DNA of 64,000 nt from Holdemania massiliensis (GCF_022440805.1 NZ_JAKNTK010000001.1:2046001-2110000); one strand, 5' to 3'. Positions 26,015 to 35,170 are shown, counted from the stretch's first letter. Program-made: numbers and translations. Notes: generated by a model not told the origin, from the letters alone.

Positions 26015-26044
26015 TAGTATGGCATTCCGCGGATTTCGTTATAG
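26015..26044 (-). promoter_or_regulatory. Possible sigma-G/F-type promoter of spoIVB
   Basis: Minus-strand CTATA (26040-26044), 18-base spacer, CATACTA (26015-26021). The -10 fits the sigma-G pattern CATNHTA; the -35 matches 4 of 5 positions. spoIVB is a forespore gene in Bacillus, which fits. Confidence 0.4.
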
Positions 26045-26151
26045 CCTGAAAATCTTACCAAAGCCTGAAAAGCAGGCCTGTTCCGGCGTTTAATTGATTT
26101 TAAATTGATGAAATCCGCTCAGAGACTGATGAATCTGTCCCTGAATTTATG

Positions 26152-26176
26152 AAAAAACACGGTCAGTTTGACCGTG
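26152..26176 (-). terminator. Terminator of the nusB-recN operon, overlapping the recN stop
   Basis: Minus-strand CACGGTCA, AAC loop, TGACCGTG, then TTTTTT. The recN TGA (26163-26165) is part of the 3' arm. Confidence 0.88.
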
Positions 26177-27833
26177 CCTCATTGACTTTCATTTGATTGC
26201 GCTGGAATAATTCCTGGGCGGCCTGACGAGCGGTAAGCGACAATTCGCCCTGAGAAATCAGCGCCAGCTGATCAATGCGCTCATCCTCACTCAGCCGCTG
26301 AATTTGTGTCTCTGTGAAATCCTGTCCTTGGCGTTTCGTCACATGATAGTGTTGATCTGAGCACGCTGCAACCTGCGCCAGATGCGTAACGGAAAAAACC
26401 TGGGCATCATGGGCCAGCAGACTCATCTTCAAACCGATCGCCGTAGCCACCTGGCCGCTGACGCCGGTATCAATTTCATCAAAGATGACAGTCTGAATGC
26501 CTTCTAAACGCGTAAAGATCGTTTTCAACCCGAGCATTAACCGGCTTAGTTCCCCGCCGCTGGCAACCTGGGTCAGCGAACGCACCGGTTCGCCTGGATT
26601 CATGGAAATCATAAAGTCTGCTTCATCCAGACCATGAATTGAAGGCTTCGCCTCTTTCAGCTGCAGGACAAAGCGGGCATGCGGAAGCATCAGGTCATGC
26701 AGATGAATTTCGACTTCCTTCTGCAATGACAGAGCTTTCTGCTGCCGCACCTGACGCAGCTTCAAGGCGGTTGCTTCAAACTGTTGATAGGCTGACTGAA
26801 CCCGCTGCTGCAGCTGCTGCAGATATTCCTGACGATGCTCCTGCTGATCCAGCTGCTGCCGGAAACTCGCTTCCTTTTCCAGAATTTCATCCAAACTGCG
26901 GCCGTATTTTCGTTTTAACCGGTTGATTTCAAACAGCCGGCTTTGGACTTCATTGATCTGTTCCTCACTGAACTCCAGGGATTCAAAGTAGCTTTGCAGC
27001 CGTTCTTTTAAATCCTGCAGTCCATAGTAATGCTCGTTAAGCGCCTCGCTGATTTCGGCCAGCTCCTTTTCTTCCGGAAAACCACCGGTCAGCCGTGCTG
27101 CCTCATAGAGCTGTGGTACAGCACTTTGTTCCCCATCGAGGATTTCGAGACTTTCCGCCACCCGCTGATAAATTTTTTCCCGGGCGGCAATGCGGTGCTC
27201 AATCGCTTCCAGTTCCTCGTCTTCCCCAGGTTTTAACTGAGCCTGTTCGATTTCATTGAGCTGAAAGCGCAGGAATTCCAAATCTTGTTCGGCTTTAGGA
27301 CTGCGGGCTTCCTCCAGCTGATCCTTTAGCTGGTGATAGGTTTTATATTGTTCTTTCACTGCAGCGATCAGTTCATCCTCATCCAGATATTGATCCAAAA
27401 GGTTCAGAAAAGAGCTGCGGTTTAACAAGTATTGCGTATCGTGCTGCGAATGAATGTCAATTTCATGCGATAACAAGTCACGGATTAAATTTGCCGTTGT
27501 CACCCGATGATTTAACCGCATCTGACTTTTGCCTTCGGCACTGATTTCCCGGCTGATGACTACGTCTTCATCGCCGTCAAAACCTGCTTCCTGAAGCATT
27601 GTCAGCACCCGGGGATTCTGGGTAAAATCAAAGACACCTTCGATCAAAGCCTTTGCTTCCCCTTTTTTGACAAATCCTGCCTGGGCCCGCTGGCCGCAAA
27701 GCAAGCTGATCGCATCGATCAAAATCGATTTGCCCGCACCGGTTTCGCCTGTAAACACACTGAAGCCCGCATCAAAATCCAAATCGGCCTCATCAATAAG
27801 AATGAAGTTTTTGACATACAGATGTTTAAGCAT
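26163..27833 (-). CDS. recN: DNA repair protein RecN
   Basis: SMC-like ATPase that acts early at double-strand breaks. 556 residues: Walker A GETGAGKS (29-36), paired coiled coils from about 150 to 365, ABC signature ASGGELSRLML and Walker B TVIFDEIDTGVSG, then the VTHLAQVAA switch histidine. It follows dxs by 24 bases. In many Firmicutes tlyA and argR sit between dxs and recN; both are absent here. Its stop codon is buried in the terminator hairpin. Confidence 0.96.
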   Translation of the reverse strand: MLKHLYVKNFILIDEADLDFDAGFSVFTGETGAGKSILIDAISLLCGQRAQAGFVKKGEAKALIEGVFDFTQNPRVLTMLQEAGFDGDEDVVISREISAEGKSQMRLNHRVTTANLIRDLLSHEIDIHSQHDTQYLLNRSSFLNLLDQYLDEDELIAAVKEQYKTYHQLKDQLEEARSPKAEQDLEFLRFQLNEIEQAQLKPGEDEELEAIEHRIAAREKIYQRVAESLEILDGEQSAVPQLYEAARLTGGFPEEKELAEISEALNEHYYGLQDLKERLQSYFESLEFSEEQINEVQSRLFEINRLKRKYGRSLDEILEKEASFRQQLDQQEHRQEYLQQLQQRVQSAYQQFEATALKLRQVRQQKALSLQKEVEIHLHDLMLPHARFVLQLKEAKPSIHGLDEADFMISMNPGEPVRSLTQVASGGELSRLMLGLKTIFTRLEGIQTVIFDEIDTGVSGQVATAIGLKMSLLAHDAQVFSVTHLAQVAACSDQHYHVTKRQGQDFTETQIQRLSEDERIDQLALISQGELSLTARQAAQELFQRNQMKVNEARSN

Positions 27834-27857
27834 CAGCCTTCCTCCTTCCGGAATGAT

Positions 27858-29723
27858 TTATGACCCGCAATATTCTTTTATCACATCAAACAAGCTCAGG
27901 ATATCAATGGCTTCCAGCCGCCGGATTTTATTTAAGGATCCCTGCGGAACATACGTGTCGCCAATCCCGACCCGACGGATTGTCAGGTCAGCCTGATGAT
28001 CTGCCACCCATTCCAGAATCGCGCTGGAAAGACCGCCGGCCAGCATGTCTGTTTCATAGACGATCACCGGTTTTCCCTCTTCAGCCAGCTGCATCAGCAT
28101 CGCTTCATCCAAAGGCTTGAAGAAGCGGGCATTGACGACTTTGACAGGCAGTGAATTGGTTAAGACCTTGGAAACAACCTTATCGACATCCGGTCCATAA
28201 GTCACAACGGTGCAGCGGTGATCGGGTTCCTCATTTACGATCGTCCAGCTGCCGATTAGAATCGGTTCGGCTTGGGGCAATTCGTTATACAGCGCTGTGC
28301 CACGAGGATAGCGTAAGGCCATCGGATGGGATTGGGCAAATGCGGCAGCCATCAGCTGCTGAGCTTCGGCAGCATCCTTCGGCTGCGCCAGAATCAGATT
28401 CGGCAGTGAACGCAGGATTGCAATATCGAAGACGCCGTGATGGGTGTCGCCATCCTCCCCTACTAAGCCAGCACGGTCAATGCCGATCACAACGGGCAAA
28501 TCCATCCGGCAGATATCATGATTAATCTGATCGTAACAACGCTGCAGAAAAGAAGAATACAAGGAAATAAACGGCCGCTTGCCGCTGATCGCCAGGCCGG
28601 CACAGAAGGTCGCGGCGTGTTCTTCGGCAATGCCGCAGTCAAAAGAACGTTCCGGATAGACCGCAAAGAATTTTTCCAGCTTGCTGCCGGTAATCATCGC
28701 CGGGGTGACCGCAACGATATCTTTATTTTCTTTAGCCAGCCGAATCAAAGTTTCGCTGATCACTGAAGACCAGGAAAGATAGCCGGCCGGGGTGGATGAC
28801 AAAGGCTTTCCGGTCGCGGGATTAAACGGTCCGACGCCGTGCCATACACCTTCCTTGTCCTGTTCACAATAGGAATAGCCCTTTCCTTTTTTCGTCAGAA
28901 CATGGACGACGACAGGTCCCTGATGTGATTTGGCAACGTTTAAAATCTGAATCAAACTCTTGATGTCATGACCATCGACCGGTCCTAAATATTCCAGACC
29001 GAATTCACCGAAAACACCTGTATCAATGACCCCTTTTTTCACAGCGTCTTTCATATTCTGCAGACCCGACAGAACAGCCTGACCGACATTGTTGCGGTTC
29101 AGCGCTGTCTTGAGATCATTTTTGAATGTGTTATAAGGCTTGGAGGCCCGCAATTTGGCAAAATTTTGAGTTAAAACGCCGACATTTTCCGAAATCGACA
29201 TGTTGTTATCATTAAAAATAATGATGATATTGCGCTGTTCGCTGCCAATTTGATTCAATGCCTCCAACGCCATCCCGCCGCCCAGAGCACCATCGCCGAT
29301 CACCGGAACAATGTGATATTGTTCATGGTTGAGATCCCGGGCGACGGCCATCCCCAAGGCTGCCGACAGTGAAGTCGAAGAGTGGCCGGCTTCCCAGACG
29401 TCATGTTCGCTTTCCGCCCGTTTTTCAAAGCCGGACAGACCTTCATACTGCCGCAGCGAATCAAACCGGTTCGCCCGGCCGGTTAATATTTTGTGGGTAT
29501 AACATTGGTGTCCCACGTCAAAAAAGATTTTATCCTGTGGTGAATCAAACACCTTATGCAAAGCGATGGTCAGCTCAACAACACCTAAATTGCTGGACAG
29601 ATGTCCGCCGGTCTTGCTGACATGATCAATCAGAAACTCCCGAATCTGCTGCGCCAGGGCTTTCAGCTGCCGCTGATCCAGATCTTTCAGAAAGGAAGGA
29701 TCCTGTATATCGGTTAAATCCAT
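27858..29723 (-). CDS. dxs: 1-deoxy-D-xylulose-5-phosphate synthase
   Basis: Thiamine-diphosphate enzyme joining pyruvate and glyceraldehyde-3-phosphate, first step of the MEP isoprenoid pathway. Start at 29723 (MDLTDIQDP) follows AGGAGG with 9-base spacing; an in-frame ATG 8 codons upstream precedes the ribosome site. Visible: H41 (TGGHLSSNLG), ThDP motif GDGALGGGMALEAL...NDNNMSIS, and the catalytic glutamate in CGIAEEHAAT. 621 residues, normal. It follows ispA by 24 bases, so precursor and prenyl chain synthesis are co-expressed. Confidence 0.97.
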   Translation of the reverse strand: MDLTDIQDPSFLKDLDQRQLKALAQQIREFLIDHVSKTGGHLSSNLGVVELTIALHKVFDSPQDKIFFDVGHQCYTHKILTGRANRFDSLRQYEGLSGFEKRAESEHDVWEAGHSSTSLSAALGMAVARDLNHEQYHIVPVIGDGALGGGMALEALNQIGSEQRNIIIIFNDNNMSISENVGVLTQNFAKLRASKPYNTFKNDLKTALNRNNVGQAVLSGLQNMKDAVKKGVIDTGVFGEFGLEYLGPVDGHDIKSLIQILNVAKSHQGPVVVHVLTKKGKGYSYCEQDKEGVWHGVGPFNPATGKPLSSTPAGYLSWSSVISETLIRLAKENKDIVAVTPAMITGSKLEKFFAVYPERSFDCGIAEEHAATFCAGLAISGKRPFISLYSSFLQRCYDQINHDICRMDLPVVIGIDRAGLVGEDGDTHHGVFDIAILRSLPNLILAQPKDAAEAQQLMAAAFAQSHPMALRYPRGTALYNELPQAEPILIGSWTIVNEEPDHRCTVVTYGPDVDKVVSKVLTNSLPVKVVNARFFKPLDEAMLMQLAEEGKPVIVYETDMLAGGLSSAILEWVADHQADLTIRRVGIGDTYVPQGSLNKIRRLEAIDILSLFDVIKEYCGS

Positions 29724-29747
29724 TTCCGCTAACCTCCTTATCTTCAC

Positions 29748-30590
29748 TTAATACTGCCGGAATTCCATGGCGTCCAGAATCGCGATCAGCTGCTGCGTGT
29801 TCATGTCCATCTGACGAATCGCATCACGCGTCTGCCGATAGACTTCAGTCATCGCATCCTGCGCCTGGCCTAATCCCAATATTGTGACATAAGTCGATTT
29901 TTTATTGTCCAAGTCGCTGGCTGATTTGCCGAGCTCCTTGCTGCTTTTGGTAACATCCAGAATATCGTCCTGAATCTGAAAGGCCAGGCCCATTAACGCG
30001 CCGATACGCCGCCATTGCGAAATCGCAGCGTCCTGTCCGGCTAAAATAGCTCCCATGACCAAAGGCGCCGTAAACAGACAGCCGGTTTTATAAAGATGAA
30101 CTTCCTTCAGCTGTTCCAGCGTCACCGCCGCACTGTTTTCTGCTTCCAAATCTTTAATCTGGCCGAGGATCATCCCTTCGGCACCGCCGGCAGAAGCTAA
30201 TTCCTTTACGATTTTCAAGGCTTTCATCGGATCCGCGCTGCTTTCTGCGGCGAGTGCAAAAGCCTGCGTCAGTAAACCATCGCCCGCCAGGATAGCCGTG
30301 GCTTCATTAAACTGCTTATGGCAGGTTTTGCGGCCGCGGCGGTAATCATCGTTGTCCATGGCCGGCAGATCGTCATGGATCAGAGAATAGGTATGCATCA
30401 TTTCCAAAGCTCCGGCAGCCATGAAACCATCCTTTGCGGCTAAGCCATAACCTTCCATAACCGCAAACAACAGCTGCGGGCGCAGCCGTTTTCCCTTTCC
30501 CATCAGCGAATACTCCATCGCTTCGCTGACTTCAGAGTGTTTCAGCAGCCGGCACTGACGCTGCAGGAATTCTTCAAATTCATTCATCAT
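29748..30590 (-). CDS. ispA: Geranyl/farnesyl diphosphate synthase
   Basis: Short-chain polyprenyl synthase condensing IPP with allylic diphosphates. First Asp-rich motif DDLPAMD (73-79, the DDx4D form typical of bacterial FPP synthases) and second motif QIQDDILDV near 208 are present, with GKRLRP near residue 33. 280 residues. The start (tandem ATGs) overlaps the xseB stop by 4 bases. The product would feed undecaprenyl and quinone-type lipids. Confidence 0.95.
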   Translation of the reverse strand: MMNEFEEFLQRQCRLLKHSEVSEAMEYSLMGKGKRLRPQLLFAVMEGYGLAAKDGFMAAGALEMMHTYSLIHDDLPAMDNDDYRRGRKTCHKQFNEATAILAGDGLLTQAFALAAESSADPMKALKIVKELASAGGAEGMILGQIKDLEAENSAAVTLEQLKEVHLYKTGCLFTAPLVMGAILAGQDAAISQWRRIGALMGLAFQIQDDILDVTKSSKELGKSASDLDNKKSTYVTILGLGQAQDAMTEVYRQTRDAIRQMDMNTQQLIAILDAMEFRQY

Positions 30591-30808
30591 TCGTTTTCAC
30601 CCTGACCTTCCTTTGTCTGGTGGCGAAGCATCAGCTCCTGGACTTTATTTTCATAGCCCTGAAGCTGTGTATCTAGATCCTGAACTAAATTCAAGCCTTC
30701 CTCAAACAGTCCGATCGCTTCTTCCAAAGCAATTTCATTTTTCTCGAGCAGCGATACGATTTGATCAAGCCGATCCATGGATTGTTCAAATGTGGGTTTC
30801 TCGCTCAT
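30587..30808 (-). CDS. xseB: Exodeoxyribonuclease VII small subunit
   Basis: A 73-residue helical-hairpin protein with the family core FEQSMDRLDQIVSLLE and LEEAIGLFEEGLNL. Several XseB chains wrap the XseA coiled coil to form exonuclease VII, which degrades single-stranded DNA to oligonucleotides. Overlaps xseA and ispA by 4 bases on each side. Confidence 0.95.
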   Translation of the reverse strand: MSEKPTFEQSMDRLDQIVSLLEKNEIALEEAIGLFEEGLNLVQDLDTQLQGYENKVQELMLRHQTKEGQGENE

Positions 30809-32136
30809 GCCTGTTCCTCCTTTTCCTTAACGACAGCCGTGATCTGGCCGTCATGCAGACGAATCTGCATTTCTTCCTGAATTTTTACTTCCTGTACGGA
30901 ACGAACCAAATGTCCGTTCTGCGCGATCAGGCCGTAGCCTCGCCCCAAAATCTTCAATGGAGAATAGGCATCCAGCAGCCGGATCTTTTCTTTCAGCTGC
31001 TGCTGGCGAAGCATCAGCTGTTGTTTTTGATGGTGATTGAGATTCAGCCGCAGCTGTCCTAAACGCTGCTGCTGCAGATAGACGTGCTTGGATGTCTGGT
31101 TCAATAGAATCGCGCTGACCTGGTCTAAACGCGCCCGCTGCGTGCGTACGCGCTGACTGGTGTTCTGCAGTCTTGAAGTGTTGTAATCCAAACGCATTTG
31201 AATCGGCTGAAGCAAAGTCATCGGATCTTGGAAAATCTGACTGCCCCGCTGCTGCTCATAGCGCTGCCGCTGCATCCGCAGTTTTTGATGAATCAGATAA
31301 ATCAGCTGCTGCCGCTGCCGCAGACAGTATCCCTGGACTTCCGCCAGCTGCGGCGTTGCCATTTCGGCAGCCCCGGTTGGCGTTGGCGCCCGCCGATCCG
31401 CAACCAGATCGGCAATCGTAACGTCGACTTCATGTCCTACCCCGCAGATCACCGGCGTCTTTAGATCCGCCAGTGTTCGGGCTACGCACTCCTCATTGAA
31501 TGACCACAGATCTTCGATGGATCCGCCCCCACGGGCTAATATCATAACATCAAAGTTCAGTGCATCCGCCTGTCTCAGCGCCGCGCAGATCTGAGCCGCT
31601 GCTCCTTCACCCTGAACCAGCACCGGAATTTCGCTCACCTGAGCAACCGGCCAGCGCCGTGCCAGCGTCGTGATTACGTCCTGCCGAGCGGCCGTGTTTT
31701 TGCCGGTAATGACAACGATTCGCATCGGATAGACGGGAATCGGTTTTTTTCTTTCGGGATCAAACAATCCTTCGTTATGCAGCCGGCGTTTGAGTTCTTC
31801 AAATTTTAAATACAGATCGCCTAAGCCGGTCGGCTTCATTGCCGTAACATAAAGCTGAAGCTGTCCGCTGGATTCAAAGATCGAGGTGTTGGCCTGGACT
31901 AGGACAGAGTCGCCCTCTTTCGGCTTGAATTGGCAGCGAACGGCATTGGAAGCAAACATTACGCAGCTGATTCGGGACTTCTCATCTTTTAATGTAAAGT
32001 ACCAATGTCCGCTGCGATGAGCTGTAAAATTGGATATTTCACCGGCAACGATCACCCTTTGGATCAAAGGATCCTGATCCAGTTTTCCTTTCAGGTAGCG
32101 GACAAGGGCGCTGACGCTCAGCTGCCGGTTTCTCAT
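30805..32136 (-). CDS. xseA: Exodeoxyribonuclease VII large subunit
   Basis: Catalytic subunit of exonuclease VII, 443 residues. N-terminal OB fold (VIVAGEISNF, HWYFTLKDEKSRISCVMF), catalytic domain with ARGGGSIEDLWSFN and GVGHEVDVTIADLVADRRAP, then a long coiled coil rich in Q and R (about 270-390) and the AYSPLKILGRGYGL end motif. Overlaps nusB and xseB by 4 bases each. Confidence 0.96.
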   Translation of the reverse strand: MRNRQLSVSALVRYLKGKLDQDPLIQRVIVAGEISNFTAHRSGHWYFTLKDEKSRISCVMFASNAVRCQFKPKEGDSVLVQANTSIFESSGQLQLYVTAMKPTGLGDLYLKFEELKRRLHNEGLFDPERKKPIPVYPMRIVVITGKNTAARQDVITTLARRWPVAQVSEIPVLVQGEGAAAQICAALRQADALNFDVMILARGGGSIEDLWSFNEECVARTLADLKTPVICGVGHEVDVTIADLVADRRAPTPTGAAEMATPQLAEVQGYCLRQRQQLIYLIHQKLRMQRQRYEQQRGSQIFQDPMTLLQPIQMRLDYNTSRLQNTSQRVRTQRARLDQVSAILLNQTSKHVYLQQQRLGQLRLNLNHHQKQQLMLRQQQLKEKIRLLDAYSPLKILGRGYGLIAQNGHLVRSVQEVKIQEEMQIRLHDGQITAVVKEKEEQA

Positions 32137-32510
32137 ATTCTGTCCAATACGCCGTTAATCAGTCGATACGCTTCATCATCGCAGTAATCTTTTGCTAACC
32201 GCACGGCTTCATCAATAATAATCGCTGCCGAAGCTGTCTGATGATCCAATTCACTGCACGCTAAAAGCAGGATTGCCTGTTCGAGCACACCTAAGCGCTC
32301 AAAATTCCAGTCCTTTAAAGTCTCGTTAATGTATTGAATATATCGTTTTTCATTGTCCAAAGTATCCAGAATTAAAATGCGGCTGAAATCGTCCAGCTCT
32401 TCTGGTTTCATTTCCATCACTTCTTCAATGATTTCATCCATCGGTTTGTTCAACAGACGATGCTGATACAAACAGATCATCGCTTTTTCTCTACAACTAT
32501 GTCGGTTCAT
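32133..32510 (-). CDS. nusB: Transcription antitermination factor NusB
   Basis: A 125-residue all-helical protein that binds boxA RNA with NusE to antiterminate rRNA transcription. Family pattern REKAMICLYQH at the start, LGVLEQAILLLACSEL and IDEAVRLAKDYCDDEAYRLINGVLD at the end. First gene of the six-gene operon to recN; GGAGGGTTAAC precedes its ATG. Confidence 0.95.
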   Translation of the reverse strand: MNRHSCREKAMICLYQHRLLNKPMDEIIEEVMEMKPEELDDFSRILILDTLDNEKRYIQYINETLKDWNFERLGVLEQAILLLACSELDHQTASAAIIIDEAVRLAKDYCDDEAYRLINGVLDRI

Positions 32511-32533
32511 GTTAACCCTCCGCTCATTGTATT

Positions 32534-32542
32534 ATTTTAGCA
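32534..32542 (-). promoter_or_regulatory. Putative extended -10 promoter of the nusB-recN operon
   Basis: Minus-strand TGC followed by TAAAAT (32534-32539), 24 bases before nusB. Confidence 0.45.
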
Positions 32543-32651
32543 TGAAAAACGGTTTGGCGAAACTCTTTCTCATGCCTTTTTACGGACTTTTGATTTGCCT
32601 TTTTTTTAACATTCGTATAGAATGGAAAACAGAACAGAAAGAAGGATCGAT

Positions 32652-33209
32652 ATGCGTTCTGCCTCATTCCCCGCTCGGTTCTGGGGACATTTCAAGACGA
32701 TTACGCTGCATAAGCTGCGGGTCACGCGGCTGTGCTTTAAAATGGGATTAATCAAACAGGGGCTGCTTCATGATCTGTCCAAATACAGTCCGATCGAATT
32801 CTGGTCAGGCGTCCGTTATTTCCAAGGATACCGCTCGCCCATTGACGCTGAAAAAGAAGCCAAGGGTTATTCTGAGGGCTGGCTGCATCACAAAGGACAT
32901 AACAAGCATCATTGGGAGTATTGGATTGACCGAAACAAGCAATGCGCCGGGCTATTCTGCGTCGAAATGCCGAAGCGCTATGTCGCGGAGATGGTCTGCG
33001 ATCGGATCGCGGCCTGTCAGACATATCAGAAAGAAAAATATACGGATGCTTCCGCAATCGAGTATTTCCAGCGCGGGAGTGATCGCCAGTTCATGCATCC
33101 AGAGACCGCCGCATTGCTTCAAACATATTTAGAATGGGTAAGGGATGATGGAATTAATGCGGCTTTTAAAAAGATAAAACAAGACTGGCGCAGAACGGAA
33201 TCTAACTAA
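32652..33209 (+). CDS. DUF5662 family protein
   Basis: A 185-residue protein matching DUF5662 from memory: GLLHDLSKYSPIEFW, GYRSPIDAEKEAKGYSEGW, then the His-rich LHHKGHNKHHWEYW and MPKRYVAEMVCDRIAA. The conserved His/Asp pattern suggests a metal-dependent HD-like phosphohydrolase, but no member has a known function to me. Start at 32652 follows GAAGGA; an in-frame ATG 10 codons upstream lacks a ribosome site. Transcribed divergently from nusB. Confidence 0.85.
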   Translation: MRSASFPARFWGHFKTITLHKLRVTRLCFKMGLIKQGLLHDLSKYSPIEFWSGVRYFQGYRSPIDAEKEAKGYSEGWLHHKGHNKHHWEYWIDRNKQCAGLFCVEMPKRYVAEMVCDRIAACQTYQKEKYTDASAIEYFQRGSDRQFMHPETAALLQTYLEWVRDDGINAAFKKIKQDWRRTESN

Positions 33210-33265
33210 ATAAAAGTTCTTACAAAGCTTGAGAGATTCCGATAAATCTTCGTGCCGTCAAATTG

Positions 33266-33291
33266 AGCAGTTCACCGCGGCTGCTTTTTTA
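33266..33291 (+). terminator. Weak terminator after the DUF5662 gene
   Basis: AGCAG (33266-33270) and CTGCT (33281-33285) followed by a T run. The gap 33210-33535 otherwise holds only the promoter below. Confidence 0.45.
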
Positions 33292-33417
33292 TTTACGCTC
33301 TCTAACACCGGATTTCTTTTTTCTTCCATCTTTCAGCTGTCAATCCTTGCATAAAGCTGGCTGTCAAAAATTCCATTTTGAAGAGAAAAAAGATAATTCT
33401 AGCGCTGAAAAGAAAAC

Positions 33418-33446
33418 TTGTCGGTTCTCAATCTACGCTTTAAAAT
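33418..33446 (+). promoter_or_regulatory. Putative sigma-A promoter of the zinc-ribbon nuclease gene
   Basis: TTGTCG (33418-33423), 17-base spacer, TAAAAT (33441-33446). It sits 90 bases before the chosen start, so the gene can be expressed independently. Confidence 0.5.
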
Positions 33447-33535
33447 AACAAGTGGAAAAGCGCTGTTCTGCTGAAAGCATGAAATCCCCTCCCTTTTCAA
33501 TGGATTTTGGCCGAACAGCTAGGATGAGGTCCTGT

Positions 33536-35170
33536 ATGCGATATGTCGATTTAACCCAATTACCTCGGGACAAGCGTAATTATATTGCCTGGAATCAGGC
33601 CGCAGGTTTTCAGATTCCGTTTATCTATGATCATCTTCGCGGTGAAATGACGATTCTCCAAGCGAACAAAGGAAAACATGGGGAAGCTATCCTGGAGATT
33701 GAATTTGAGAATCGAATTATTCACTCAGTACCTGCCAGTTCTGTCAAAAATTGCATCCTGGGCCGGATTCTTCAAACCCGTTCTTTTGATTTCGTCACCG
33801 TTATCGGGCAGCAGTTTCAAGATGAGCGGCGCCATTATAAGATTGTTGATCAGCGGCGCGGTGTTCTGAAAGCTAATCCCCAGGCGACGCAGCGGGAAGT
33901 AGAAATTCTTTGTTTTTTGTGCGGGGCAAAGACATGGATGGCGGAAGAACGGGTATTGCCGCCAAAGAACTGTGCCTGCAGCCAATGCCGATATTCCCCG
34001 TTGTCCGGAAGGCTTTCAATTGTCGAAACCGATCCCTGGATGATCCCGTTCTTTCCTGGTGGGATTGCGCAGGCCAGACAGTACACGCACGGTCAGAATC
34101 AGAAGCTTCGTTTTCGCTGTCCCTATTGCGGGAAAATAAGGGAAAAAGCGATCGCGATCTCAACTTTAAGCCGCACGCATTCGATCGGCTGTGCCTGTTG
34201 TTGGTCAGTTGGCCGTTCCTTTCCTCATCGGCTGATTAAATGTGTTTTGGACAGTCTTAAAGTCCCATATATTCAGGAAGCTTCAAGAAAAGATCTGCCT
34301 TGGGCTCAGACGTATTCCTATGACTTTTATTTACCTGAGCTGAATGCGATCATTGAAGCCCATGGGAAGCAGCATTACGAAGAAGGAACAGGTTATTTTA
34401 AGAATGTGCTGGAAAAAAACAGAACGGCAGACCTCCATAAGAAGCAGCTGGCTTGCGATCATGGAATTCCGCCTTTCCGATACATTGAGATCAACTGCCG
34501 AAAGAGTGAAACAGAATTCATAAAGAATAATCTTCTCCGCTCTCCCCTGCCTGCACTTCTGAACTGCGATCTGACGGAGCTGGATTGGCTGCAGATAACA
34601 AGAACTGCCTGGAAATCAGAGAAATTAAGTATTCTTGCCTACAGTCTTGATAATCCAGACAAATCAGTGCGAAACATCGCAAAGCATTTCGGGGTTGGCC
34701 GGGATCTGGTCAAAGAGGTTCAAGTCAGCGCCGGCATTTACGATGTCGCCAAAGAGCGAAGGCTGGGTGTAAAGCGTCAGCGGGCATTCTACGCTGATCG
34801 AACAAAACTGCGGGATGAAAAAATATGTCAGCTCAAACGCAGTCATCCCCAGTTCTCTACGCAGGATATCGCTGAAAGTGTAGGGATGGAGCGGCATGCG
34901 GTATATCGGATTTTACAGCAAAAGGGTCTCTATGACGATCAAGCTGAGAAAGCGAATAAGCATTTAAAAATTTCTGCTTCCCGGAAAAGAATAAAAGACT
35001 CTGAGATTCGGCAGATCTGCCAGCTCAAGCTCGATAATCCTGAGATTTCAGCACGTGAAGCAGGACGAATGACCGGTCATGGTCATAGTACGATTATGCG
35101 GATCTGGGCTGATAGCCAAATCATTGAGTACCGATTTCGATCCAATGACAGTGAAGGTAAATTAGACTAA
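33536..35170 (+). CDS. Zinc-ribbon / Vsr-like endonuclease with tandem HTH units
   Basis: 544 residues, no named family recognised. Order: an N-terminal YVDLTQLPRDKRNYIAWNQ module (1-85) of a kind I recall from phage and homing-nuclease proteins; a cysteine zinc ribbon (CFLCG...CACSQC, about 130-155); a second ribbon (CPYCG...CACC, about 200-230); a Vsr/PD-(D/E)XK-like core with YDFYLPELNAIIEAHGKQHY near 265-285; then three helix-turn-helix-like units (about 365-405, 425-465 and 485-530). Start at 33536 follows GAGG; upstream in-frame ATGs at 33452, 33479 and 33524 fit less well. Likely a free-standing homing-type nuclease or defence protein; inference. Confidence 0.72.
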   Translation: MRYVDLTQLPRDKRNYIAWNQAAGFQIPFIYDHLRGEMTILQANKGKHGEAILEIEFENRIIHSVPASSVKNCILGRILQTRSFDFVTVIGQQFQDERRHYKIVDQRRGVLKANPQATQREVEILCFLCGAKTWMAEERVLPPKNCACSQCRYSPLSGRLSIVETDPWMIPFFPGGIAQARQYTHGQNQKLRFRCPYCGKIREKAIAISTLSRTHSIGCACCWSVGRSFPHRLIKCVLDSLKVPYIQEASRKDLPWAQTYSYDFYLPELNAIIEAHGKQHYEEGTGYFKNVLEKNRTADLHKKQLACDHGIPPFRYIEINCRKSETEFIKNNLLRSPLPALLNCDLTELDWLQITRTAWKSEKLSILAYSLDNPDKSVRNIAKHFGVGRDLVKEVQVSAGIYDVAKERRLGVKRQRAFYADRTKLRDEKICQLKRSHPQFSTQDIAESVGMERHAVYRILQQKGLYDDQAEKANKHLKISASRKRIKDSEIRQICQLKLDNPEISAREAGRMTGHGHSTIMRIWADSQIIEYRFRSNDSEGKLD

